A stretch of 60,000 bases of DNA, taken from Nymphaea colorata (taxonomy: Eukaryota > Streptophyta > Magnoliopsida > Nymphaeales > Nymphaeaceae). The DNA is taken from contig NC_045148.1 of the NCBI RefSeq assembly GCF_008831285.2, positions 13,558,802-13,618,801 on the forward strand, in the 5' to 3' direction. A model generated the notes under the pieces. That model worked only from the letters and a program-made list of their open reading frames with translations, was not told the DNA's origin and ran no database searches. A program made the translations under genes and the position numbers. Of this stretch, positions 10,108-19,872 are shown in pieces; the stretch's first letter is position 1; each line of letters starts with the position of its first letter.

Positions 10108-12290
10108 TAGGATTGAACCCGCCTCACCCGCCTCCGGTGTGACGGCTGACACGCCGAGGGTCGCTTGACACTGTACAGGGGGACACTTCGGGAATAACCG
10201 GACACGGGTCCGGACTTGTGAGGCGGGTTGGCCTGTCATTTTTGTAGACCCGGATCCATGCACAGTCTTATGGATCCGGGCGCAGACTTTTGGGGGGATC
10301 CGGACTGGGGTCCGGACCCGCATTTCTTGTCTCGTACTTGGGACCCGGGTCTCTTAAAGACCCGGGACGACTCGCCACCCGACCTGGTTCGACAAGGCTG
10401 TCGAACCGGGACGCTGGTCGGCCACCTCCCACGCGAGTCGTGGGAGGCCGTTGGGCCTTCGTCCTCCTCCTTCATAAGGGGGGAGGCAGCCATTGTTGAG
10501 GGCATGCTTTGAGAGACGATTCCCAAGAGGGTCGTTCCTGGAGGTTTTACCCAGAAGGCCGCCGGAAGTTCTTCCCGGCGGCAGCCCCCTTGGATTCCCT
10601 TCTCATTTCATCAATGAGAATGATGCCTTCTTCTTCCCCTGTTTCTCCCTGTGCACACCCCGTTCCAACTTCCATGGCTGCCGTGGAGGAGCTCTCCCCC
10701 ACCTGAAGCCTATCCCAGCTTGAGGAGACTCCACCGGACGCTGCCCACGCACCCTCCGGCTGGGGTCTGTCCGTCGCTGCCGCGCCCTCTCGGGCAGGTG
10801 CCGAGTCTCCTCGTCCGCTCGCTGCCGGGGCGCCTGGTGGATCGTGCGCAGGACTGTCGGCCAGCCCGCCGGGCGCTCGGGTGTCGCTCGGCCGTGGCCG
10901 CAAGTCGGCTAGGCGACAGCCAGCAGCGCTGCCGCCCGTCTCTATCGTCCCTGGCCGCTGGTCAGCCAGGCAGCGCTCGGCATCGTCGCTGTCCTCGGTC
11001 TCCTCTGCCCTTGCCCCTGCCCGGGCGATGGAGGCTAAACCTCCCGATGCGTTCAGCCCCGCGTGGCGCGCCCTCAGCCAGCCCACGGGGCTAACCTCCC
11101 GCGGCCGTTCCTCTGCGGTGCCCAGCTCTCGCCCGCGGTCTGTAGCCTCCCTCTGCTCTGCTCCGGGGTCATCACCCCCTCCTCCTGGCGCGAGGCCCGT
11201 CCCGGCCGTGAGCGGTGCGCGGCCTTCCGCCCTATCGATGCCGGCTGCGGCCCTCTTCCTGGACGCCGATGGGTGGGCCGTAACAGATCCATCCTCCTTA
11301 GATGGAGCCTGTCCCCAGGCTCCTACAGCGGGGTACCTCTCAGCAAGTCCGTTGGCATCCTCCCAGGTGGGACCTCCTTCGCGGCCGTCCCATTCCACCA
11401 AGTACTCTCGGCGGAGCTCGCCGTCGCGTCGCACTCTGCGGCTACGTAGCAACCTCCGCGGCAGGGCGGGCTCGTCCGGGGCCTCTGCACTAGCCGTGGG
11501 CAGGGCTCCATGGTGCGGTTTGAGCCTCCCCACGTGAAAAACCGGGTGCACCCGGGCATGGGCTGGTAGCGCCAAGCGGTAGGCGGCCTTGCCGTGGCGC
11601 GCCTCAACCCGGTAAGGACCATAATACCTCGGCAACAATTTAGAGTATGGCCGGCCGAATAGTGTCTTCTGCCCCCTAGGCAGGCGCTCGAGCCACGCTG
11701 AATCCCCTACACTGAATTGATGCTTGGCACGTCCTTTGTTGTGCTGCTGTTGCATGCGGCTGCGTGCTCTCTCTAAGTTGGTGCGAAGCACCCTCAAAAT
11801 CTCGTCACGATCGCAGAGACTGCGCTCAAGGTCCTCCTCGCCTGCTAGGCCCGGTTCGTAGCTCCTCAACGTGGGCGGGGGTCGCCCGTAGACCGCCTGG
11901 AAGGGAGTCATCCCTATCGAAGAGTGGGGGCTGGTATTATACGCCCACTCGCACCACGAGAGGTACCTGGCCCAAGTCGACGGCCTGTGCCCTGAAAAAC
12001 TCCGCAAGTAGGTCTCGATGGTGCGGTTCACCACCTCTGTCTGGCCGTCGGTCTGGGGGTGGTGGGCCGAACTAAAAAGCACCTTGGTGCCGGCCAGCCG
12101 CGTGTATTCCCTCCAAAAGTCGCTGATGAATACGCTGTCTCTGTCACACACCATCGTGCGAAGCATGCCGTGATGCCTCCCGATCCACTCCTGGTATGTC
12201 TCTGCGACAAGTCGGGCTGAGTATAGGCGCGGCAAGGCAGCGAAGTGGCCGTGCTTGGTGAGCCGGTCCACCACCACTACTAGTATGGCC
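10108..12290 (-). mobile_element. Truncated Ty3/gypsy chromovirus fragment
   Basis: A GC-rich, minus-strand piece carries the integrase core from the ILVVVDRLTK block onward, the integrase C-terminal region, a chromodomain and a long low-complexity tail. About 440 bp of non-coding sequence follows, with several short inverted repeats (for example GACCCGGGTC and CTCCCACGCG...CGTGGGAG). Gag, protease, RT, RNase H and the integrase N-terminus are missing. The non-coding end may be 3' UTR or part of an LTR; with no second copy in the window this cannot be decided. Base composition contrasts sharply with the AT-rich copia host. Confidence 0.85.
10547..12289 (-). pseudogene. Chromovirus integrase C-terminal half with chromodomain, frame still open
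   Basis: About 580 codons remain open on the minus strand. The order is integrase core (VVDRLTKHGHF, then CDRDSVF with the second catalytic Asp, then PQTDGQTEVVNRTIE with the catalytic Glu), the GPY region (LLPRYYGPYRV, HPVFHVGRLK), then a chromodomain (LLRSRRVRRDG, EYLVEWDG, PTWED). About 250 residues of Arg/Gly/Ala/Pro-rich tail follow. The first catalytic Asp and the zinc-binding N-terminus lie beyond the truncation at 12290, so the enzyme is incomplete. Chromodomains of this group bind histone marks and steer integration into heterochromatin. No ATG begins the frame; it enters directly from the insertion edge. Confidence 0.9.
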
Positions 12291-12295
12291 TATTC
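12291..12295. repeat. Right copy of 5-bp target-site-like duplication (TATTC)
   Basis: Partner of the TATTC at 9782-9786. Copia linker coding sequence resumes immediately to its right on the plus strand. Confidence 0.75.
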
Positions 12296-13630
12296 ATCAA
12301 TAGAATATCTAGTAGATGGTATACATGTTCTTTTTCTCTTTCCAATTGCTCCTCAATTGGTTCTGAATGAGAATGAAGCTCCCCCTCCAACTCATGCTCA
12401 TGATCAGTTTGAGTCTCTATAGGGCTGCCATCTGTATACTGCTCATCTGCCTCTCTTTCTTCTTCCTCTACATCTTCATCAGTCTCACCATGCTCAGGCG
12501 AAAATTCTTCAGGTTCTGCATAGGTTGGCTCATGAACACCATTAGCATTCACACCTGACTTTATGTCTCCCATAACATTTTCAATAGTCTGATCCTCTCT
12601 GAAGACAACATCACGACTCCTGTAGACTTTGTCATTCTTTGGATTTCATAACCTGTAACCAAATTCACCATATGCATAACCAAGAAATATTAGAGGAATA
12701 GCTTTATCATCGTTTGGTCCTATGATCCTTAGGTACATGCATAAAAGTTTTACAACCAAAAACTCTGAGGTGATCATACTTAACCTTTTTACCTGACCAA
12801 ACTCTCTGTGGAATATCTCCATCTAGAGGTACTGAAGGAGACCTGTTTATCAAATAAACTGCAGTACGCATTGCCTCTGCCCAAAAATACTTATGCAACT
12901 TAGAGCTAGATAGCAAACTTCTAACTCTCTCAATTATAGTTATGTCTGTCTTTTCATGTCTAATACCATGCTTTAGACAATAATCTCATAAAGAAGATGC
13001 TATGTACTCACCACCATTATCTGTACGCAGTCTCTTCATCTTCTTACCAGCCTCGCGCTCAACCGCTGCATGAAAAGTCATGAAGATGCTACTTACTTCA
13101 TTTTTGTTTTATATTGTAAAGGCTCACACCTTCCTAGATGCATCATCAATAAATGTTACAAAATAGGATGTTCCACCTTTAGATGTCACATTTATAGGTC
13201 CACATACATCTGAATAAACTAAATCTAATACATGTTTAGTTTTTGAAGAGTCCTTTTTCTGAAAGGAAACTAGGTGCAACTTACCAACTAAATAATGATG
13301 ACATATTGATATCTATGCACCATCTGCCCTTGGTAACAAATTCTTCTTGGTGAGCAAGTCGATTCCTCTTTGACTCATGTGACCTAACCTCATATGCCAT
13401 AAATCTGATGAAGTACCACTAGTAACTGCATTGACATCCACACTACTTATTCGAGACTTCATCTCATACAAAGAGCCAAATCTGTCACCTCTAGCCAACA
13501 CTAGTGCCCCCTTGGTCAGTTTCCAACCTGTCTGACTAAACGAAGTACAATATCCATCTTCACTTAGTCTTCCTGCAGAAATCAAATTCATTCTCAGGTC
13601 TGGAACATGTCTCACATCTCTTAAAGTCAA
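12291..13630 (-). pseudogene. Copia integrase and linker remnants
   Basis: Minus-strand translation in several frames gives the GAG-pre-integrase block (DLWHMRLGHMSQRGIDLL, 13313-13630) and the integrase core (SDVCGPI, TFIDDASRK, RTDNGGEY). Next come FWAEAMRTAVYLINRSP and HLRVFGCKTFMHVP (12707-12916), then an acidic Glu-rich linker (12291-12573). The two catalytic Asp blocks are visible, but the Glu-bearing block (normally NGxAERxNR) is deleted around 12940. At least four frame changes or stops separate the pieces, so no integrase can be made. Confidence 0.88.
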
Positions 13631-13750
13631 CTTGCATCATGTGCTCGTCTGAATGCAAACATCTCATATCCCAACAATCTTCGAAGTGTCACTATTGCCC
13701 ATGTGAACTACTCGAAAATCACCTATTCTATAGGATAAGAATAACTCTCT

Positions 13751-14506
13751 TCATGGTGTAGCATATGCCCATGTATCTAAAATCCATGTAGAATCTCCAT
13801 TCTGAATTGTAAGACAATAATTTTCTTCAGATAAAAATAACACTACCTCATCATCTGAAGCAATTGCAGTGTACTCTTTTGGCTTCACATTCTCTTGACT
13901 CTTATTTTTTTGTTCTTTTTCTTTTTTCCATTTTCTGCAATCAATCTTCTTGTGCCTTGGAATACCCCAGTGAAAGCATTTACCTGTCATCTTGGGTCTT
14001 GATTTGAACTTAGAGTTTGATCTATCATGCCACTTGTTACGGTTCTTCTGTCTGCCCCAATCAACCATCACTAGCACTTGTGAACTAGTAGCACCAAGAG
14101 ACTTTCTCTTTGTTTCTTCATTTAGAATGCTGCTCGTTACATGCTTCATCGTAACCACACCATCTGGAGCGGAGTTGCTCAAAGAAATAACTAAAGTTTT
14201 CCAATTATCGGGAAGACAACTGAGCAATAAGAGTGCCTGTAACTCATCATCTAATATCATTTTCATGGCCGACAAGTGATTGATTATGCTTTGTACTACA
14301 TTCAAATGCTTTGACACTGGTTTTCCCTCTCTAAATTTCAGATTTACCAATTGTCTAATCAGGAAAGCTTTGTTCCCAGTTGCTTTCCTTTCGTAAAGAT
14401 CATGCAATTTCTGCCATAACGACTTCGCGCTCGTCTCTGCGGATACCAAATGAAAAACACAGTCATCTACCCATTGTCTGATGGTGCCAATGGTTTTCCT
14501 GTCCAA
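13751..14506 (-). pseudogene. Copia gag (UBN2-type) with degenerate zinc knuckle and protease start
   Basis: The open frame resembles the plant copia gag: SLWQKLHDLYERK, LIRQLVNLKFREGKPVSKHLN and ALLLLSCLPDNWK. It is followed by a basic region and a CCHC knuckle in which the second Cys is Trp (CFHWGIPRHKKIDC). The protease active site, normally DTGA(S/C), reads DTWAY. Both key motifs are therefore mutated. The N-terminal part, toward 14640, lies in another frame. Gag normally packages element RNA; this copy cannot be processed as usual. Confidence 0.88.
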
Positions 14507-14699
14507 TAACTTTCAGTTTTCATCTGTCATATTCGCTGGCTTCTGGTTCTCAATGGGTGCATATAAGTCTTTACAATACAACAAATCTTTTATTTTGGCT
14601 TTTCATATGGTCCAATTATTCCTATTTAAAGGGACCATCCTAGTGGGGGTCGACTCCATCCTCTAATAAGAATGCAAACAATCAAACTGGCGCGAACTG

Positions 14700-14711
14700 A
14701 CTCTGATACCA
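14700..14711 (-). promoter_or_regulatory. Primer-binding site of the copia element
   Basis: The minus strand reads TGGTATCAGAGT just inside the 5' LTR, three bases after the terminal CA. Plant copia elements usually carry TGGTATCAGAGC here, complementary to initiator methionine tRNA. The last base differs. It fixes element orientation and the inner LTR border at 14715. Confidence 0.9.
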
Positions 14712-14714
14712 CTT

Positions 14715-16073
14715 TGTTATAGTCGTATCCCCCAAAATGAATGCTTAAACAACAATAAAAGAGGCCAAACCAATATAAAACTGCTAAAAAATCAGAATCA
14801 CATGGCTGCGAGCATAAGATCGAATTTCCAACACCAATATTGCAGCAATACACGCCAAGATATACGCTATAATGCAGAAAATTAGAGACACCAATTTACG
14901 TGGAAAAACTCCCAATAATAGGATAAAAAACCATGGGCAAGAGAGATATATATTTATACTTCAAAGAGGCAATACAACTATGTTGTTCTTCTTGCAGAGA
15001 ATAGCATAAATCATTTTCAAGAATGAATGCACAAGAAAACAACAAGAAAAGAAATCACATATGTTCTTCTTTTCTTTCTCTTGTTTTCTTCACTTTCTCT
15101 CTCTACACTTAAACCCACACGGCTGCCCAAACCCACAACCGTGCTCTTCTTCCTCTTTCCTTCTTGCCTTCCTTCTCCCCTTCTCTTCTTTGCTCTCTTT
15201 TCCCCCTTCTCCTTGCTTGGTGTGAGCCACGAGGGAAGACCTCTCTTCCTTTTCTTCAAGAGAGCAAAAGAACGAGAGAGAGAGGGTCGTGAGAACTCTA
15301 GGGCACCTACGGGTGCCCTCTCCTTTCTCCTGCCCATCACTTAAGTGACGGACCGGGTTGGGTCTTGAGGCAGGACCCGACCCAATAATACTAAGTACAC
15401 TGATGCAGTTCTTTGGCATATATGTATAAAGGGAGTAAAAGAGTTTTCTTCGGGCATCGTTTTGTGAAATCAGCAAAATTGTTTTCATTTTCGACGTTTC
15501 AGGCTAAAATGCAAAGAGCATTAGCAAGTTTACCATCTGTAATGCTCTCGAAAGTATAAATATATATTGTTATAAGCTCCTAAAAACTTGACATAAAAGA
15601 AAGGGTGAGAAAGCTTTCACTTTCAGATCCACGGATCTTGATATCGGCTGTGTCCCCAAAATCGTGGGACATAAGGCCCGTTCTTCATCGGCCAGCTTAA
15701 GCAGAGGGGGCATGCCAAAAGACTAGGGTTGATGACGAATGTTACATTGTTCATACATTGGCCAATATCCAATATCCATACATTTCAAAAGTAAGTTCTG
15801 AACATATCCCATTGTGGTTTGAATTCAAACGTGCATCTAAAAGTCAGGTTAATTTGGATTCAATAGTTAATTTAAAAGTCGGATTTAAATATTGATTAGT
15901 CTTTTTTTCATCATATGATGTGAACATTCGCCTTTTTAGAATCTGATGCGTTGACATCTCTAAATGCATTAACGTCCTGACCCCATCAGATAAGTGAAGT
16001 GAACAGATTGTTGGGTGGTGGTTACCTGATCACAATTCTACACTGCTTCTGCTAATATTGGCTGTCTGTCGTA
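14715..16073 (-). repeat. 5' LTR of the copia element
   Basis: It starts TGTTATAGTC on the plus strand and matches 7409-8766 along its length with a few percent substitutions by eye, so insertion is not very recent. The same pyrimidine-rich pseudo-ORF occurs here (about 15027-15344). The outer edge is placed where similarity stops, near GTAG at about 16073, and could extend further right because the other LTR may be truncated there. Confidence 0.88.
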
Positions 16074-17430
16074 GTTGTTATAATGGCATTATGAGCTCTA
16101 CATTGAAGCTGGGGTAGCTCCGTTTTTCGGTGAACTGTCCCCGCGATGAACTGCCCAACGGGGCCACTTCTCACTTGCCCAAATCGCCTTGATATTGTAT
16201 AAAGCCAACTAGGAAGCTAGATAATATTATATATTAATCTTCAGTGAAATGCCTCCAAAGCACTGGTGGGACATAACATAAACCCAATTGAGGCAGTTAT
16301 CTAAAGAGTATATTTTTGGCTCCAAAACGCCAGTGTTAGTCAATTAGTTGATCAAAGTAGGCAAAGCTTCTGCTGTATTTTAAAATAAAACAAGGATTTT
16401 TCTTATATGTCGGATCGTATATTCTTTAGTTATCTCTTTTCTTTGTTTACTACTTCGGCGCATTTTAAGAGTTTTATTCTGGCTAGTGGGGGACGTGCGT
16501 TTGTTAGTTTAGCAAAACAGGGTTAAGCTTACTAAGAATCAAATCAACAATCAACAATATTGTATGTTGTATATGTCCATTTGATCGTGGAGTAATGCCT
16601 ATATAATGACCGCAAAACGTTTTGTATATGTCCATTTGTTCATCTAGAGGAAGCTTTCCGATCTAATCATTAACCGAACACTAACACTCAAGGATGCTTT
16701 AATAATATGCCTACACTTAACTAGTTGGAAATGATTTAAAAAGTGTAAGGTCATGATCGATCCAGATCCAAGCGGACCCAGATTAATTAATATGGTTTTG
16801 GGTTGTGGGCAAAGTGGGTTCCAGCATGTTCAGCTTATAAAATGCTGTTGAGTCCTAATGACATGCATTAAAAATGGGGTGTGATCCAGGTTGGACTATC
16901 GTCAAAGTGGGTTTTCATAAAGTAGCTAGTCCATATATATGTTCTAAAGGTGATGAATTGATTGCAATGGATGCTGTGCCCGTTTCACCACATAAAGGAA
17001 GAGATTATGCAATTAAACAATCCCCATGGAGAGTAAAAATATATATGTGAACTAGAGATAGGCTCAGCGTGGGGCTTGTTTACGGGAAGCGCAGTGTGTC
17101 TAACAGTAACACAATATTAAGAAAGTTTAGTATCATATGAAAGATCCTTAAAAGTTTTTGAGGGTTTATAAGCAGATAGGCTAAATAATCGGTTGTCTTA
17201 GTTCCTAGCCTTTTTGAATTAGAAACCGAAGTTGTTACCGGTTTACGATTTGACAATATTAGACTAAGCTTTTTAGGTGTCTTTCCTTGTCTGCTCATTT
17301 AAAAAATAAGCCATTTTCCTCCTAAATCTTTTAATACTAACTTCACGTTCTTTATTTCTTTATCTTTTAGTACAACTTTATGTTAATCGTACTTTAACAT
17401 TATGCTTTTCTTTATTTCTTTTATTTTTTA
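16074..17430. other. Intergenic stretch between copia LTR and palindrome
   Basis: This is AT-rich DNA without a recognisable gene. Its last 60 bp contain one copy of a flanking direct repeat described separately (17369-17408) and a T-rich tract abutting the palindrome. Confidence 0.45.
17369..17408 (+). repeat. Left copy of direct repeat flanking the palindrome
   Basis: TAGTACAACTTTATG followed by TTAATCGTACTTTAACATTA recurs at 22260-22299 with three or four differences. The right copy abuts the palindrome directly. The left copy is separated from it by about 22 bp of T-rich sequence. It is much longer than usual transposon target-site duplications. Confidence 0.7.
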
Positions 17431-19872
17431 GGGGGCGTTTGATGCGCCGGAAAAGAACTGTTCATCGAGAAAAATAATTCAAAAATTTGAAAATTTTCCG
17501 TCGTATCAAACATGGAAATATATTTTCGACCGTTGAAGTCGAATTCCGGAAATTTTTTTCCAGAAAAAATTTCCGTCTGGACAGACGGAAATTTTTTTCT
17601 GGAATTTTATTTTTGCCTGTTAGGGCACGCGAGCGCGTCTTCGCGTCTTCTTCTTTTCCTTCTTGCCGCAGCAGCTCCCTCTTCCTTCTCGTCGACGCAC
17701 CCGCAGAAAACTCCCTCGCGTGCCTCCTCTCTACGAAACAAAACCCCATCTTCCCTCTTCTCAAAACCCCATCTTCCCTCTTCTCTTGGCCTGAACCTTT
17801 CCTTTCGATCTCGCTCTCGCAGTTTTAGGGCTCCAAGGACTCGAGGTAAGGCAGTCTTCTTCTTCCTTCCTCTCTCTTTCTTTTTCTCTTGCTGTGCTCG
17901 TCTTTTCCTTCGTTGGTTTGCTTGTTGGTTGGTTCTTCTTGCTGGTTCTGTAGGTATCTATTTGCCAGTACTGATGGTAGGGGTTGTGTCTGTCATGTGT
18001 CTGTGTGTGTGTTTTTTCTCCGTTTTTTGTTTGGGAATTTGGGGGTTGTGCACTAATAGCTTTTGGCTGTTGAAGAGATCAGTCGCGTGCTGTTTATTGA
18101 TTATTTTGTGTGTCTGAAACTTCTGAGCCTGCAGTCTTATTTTTACTGTCATTGCTCATTGGAGTGTTCATTCTACCGTGGAAGAAGCATTCATTATTTC
18201 CATGACTTTTTGGGCATGATTGCGTGAACTATCAAGGTCTTCCATCATGATAGTTTTTCAGCATTCCAACTGGTTAGTGTTTTGTGGGTTCTTTCTTGTT
18301 TGAAAAGCTCTGATGTCTGCACGCATGTTTTACTTTGCCTTGCTTCCCCGTCTTTCAGCATTCCAACTAAGTCTACCTTTGTAAATTACAACTTGGGAAT
18401 TCATAACTTCATGGGACTAGTAGTAATAAGTTCTCAGAAGTTCTTAAATGGTAGGGAAATATACAGGTTAAATATGCGTGTGTGAGTGAAATAACTTACT
18501 ACAAATGCAGCTTCTGCGGTAAGGTTCTATGATCTATCAAACAGCAGGCGTACTGTTTCATGTATCTTCTCTAAGATTGCTGCAGATATATGAAACATTG
18601 TAACAACCCAATAAAAGCATTGTTCCTTTTACCAATGACCAGGGTAACAACTCACAAAGCCTATTCCCAAGCATATATCTTTTATTGGGATTGTTCTGAA
18701 AGAGCCTAAAAGTATAATGTAGGTCGATTGTTATTTATGCCTATAGAGAATCAATCAACTATGATGTGAATTTAAGCCACTCATCCACGAAAGTATAGCA
18801 GGCTTAGACTAGGACAACTTCCATAGTAATTAGTTAAGAAATCTCAGTTGCTCTACTATTTCTGCTGCTAGCCATTGTTTTTTGTTCTTCTTTTGGGGTT
18901 TGCATTTAGTTGATGTTTTTTCCCATACTGTAGTACCTATGGAAGGATCAAGCTCAAGAAATGATAGCCTTGTCTGGAGTGACGCTCAACTAGATCATCT
19001 TATACATCTTCTATGTAAATATGGAAGGATCAAGCTCAAGGGGAAAGTTTGATTCAGTTTCAGTTTTTTTGTTTTGTTATGGTGCAGAGATACTGCTTAT
19101 GTATTCGCTTCTTTGAATACTCGACATTTGCACTTGGCTTTCTAATGAACGTTCAAGCTCTTCTGAACACTGAACACCTATGAGAATATGTAAATATTTT
19201 AAAACTGATGGGACTATGTATGTGGCTTGTTTAGTATGTTATCACTGATGGGAACAATGATATGATCCGTCTTTATTCACTTTGTTTTGTCTTGCTTTAT
19301 ACGGTCATCTTTATTCGCTCAGTCCTATCGTCATTCATTGTTGTTGAATTGTATGGTCTTTATTCACTCTGTTTTATGAACAATCGTTGTGCTTTGTTGA
19401 TGAACTGTGTGGTATGTTTGGCATTGGTGTTGTTGAATTTTATGGCTTTCATATATGTTATATGTTCCTTTTAATTGAGTTGTTGCATCTACGTAGTGGA
19501 CCGGTTGGTTAATTTGAACAGAAAAGTTCAAATCGATGTCAATTAAAAAAGGGGCAAAATGTCGGCAAATTAGAATTGTTCTAATCGATTGTATGGGCGA
19601 GTATATCCGGTCTATACATTCATAACCATGTTGTTGCCATATTTTTGTAAATCTGGATAAATGTTTCCTTATTATCAAACTAAGAATTAAATTTCTGGAA
19701 ATAAATTTCTGTACCATCAAACTCAGAAATATAGAATTGGAAATATATTTCTAAGTCATCACACAACTACACCAAAATTGGAATCGGAAAAGTTTTTTCC
19801 ATTCCATTTTTCCATTTCCTATATTTCTAGAAATATATTTCCAGAAATATATTTCCAGGCCATCAAACCGCC
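17431..19872 (+). mobile_element. Left unit of the palindrome, DNA-transposon-like
   Basis: The unit begins GGGGGCGTTTGATGCGCCGG. Its other end, reverse complemented, begins GGCGGTTTGATGGCCTGGAA, giving imperfect terminal inverted repeats. Further nested inverted repeats lie next to both ends (around 17550-17610 and 19800-19857). Inside is a gene-like segment: a GC-rich CT-rich leader, a good splice donor (CGAG|GTAAGG at 17845/17846), an intron of about 1.09 kb, an acceptor at 18933, and a short ORF. No transposase is present. Harbinger-type elements often carry a Myb/SANT gene, which fits, but no clear TTA target duplication flanks the palindrome. Confidence 0.55.
18939..19052 (+). CDS. 37-codon Myb/SANT-like ORF fragment, left arm
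   Basis: The ATG lies five bases after a plausible splice acceptor (ACTGTAG at 18927-18933). The peptide is Ser-rich at the start (MEGSSSRND) and then has VWSDAQLDHLIHLL, whose Trp-x7-Leu-x3-Leu spacing resembles the first helix of plant Myb/SANT-like domains found in transposon and L10-interacting proteins. It stops after 37 codons, far short of a full domain. The 21 bp around the ATG recur at 19019-19039, just before the stop, so the ORF seems to have lost its interior between direct repeats. Function is doubtful. Confidence 0.35.
   Translation: MEGSSSRNDSLVWSDAQLDHLIHLLCKYGRIKLKGKV

Larger units (their letters stand above)
9787..12290. mobile_element. Chimeric insertion: plastid DNA plus chromovirus fragment
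   Basis: This 2,504-bp block interrupts the integrase-RT linker of the copia element and is flanked by TATTC on both sides. It has two parts: plastid rRNA-operon sequence (9787 to about 10107) and a GC-rich Ty3/gypsy chromovirus fragment (about 10108-12290). Neither end looks like an LTR terminus (TG...CA). The 5-bp flanking repeat is what retroviral-type integration, or fill-in of a staggered break, would leave. The chimera may have formed before or during insertion. Confidence 0.8.
7409..16073 (-). mobile_element. Degenerate Ty1/copia LTR retrotransposon carrying a nested 2.5-kb insertion
   Basis: Two direct repeats of about 1.36 kb (7409-8766 and 14715-16073) bound an internal region. Read on the minus strand it gives primer-binding site, gag, protease remnant, integrase, then reverse transcriptase, which is copia order. 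The element makes virus-like particles and integrates its cDNA when intact. This copy is dead: all domains are broken by stops or frameshifts. The RNase H domain and polypurine tract are missing, since the RT reading runs straight into the 3' LTR near 8770. A chimeric insertion occupies 9787-12290. Because the polypurine junction is deleted, the outer LTR edge and any target-site duplication are not secure; the left flank ends ATACT and I found no matching right flank. Confidence 0.9.

Noticed and set aside
10651-11537. Long plus-strand open frames opposite the gypsy integrase
   Set aside because: These are antisense shadows in GC-rich DNA. The minus-strand frame has real integrase and chromodomain motifs.
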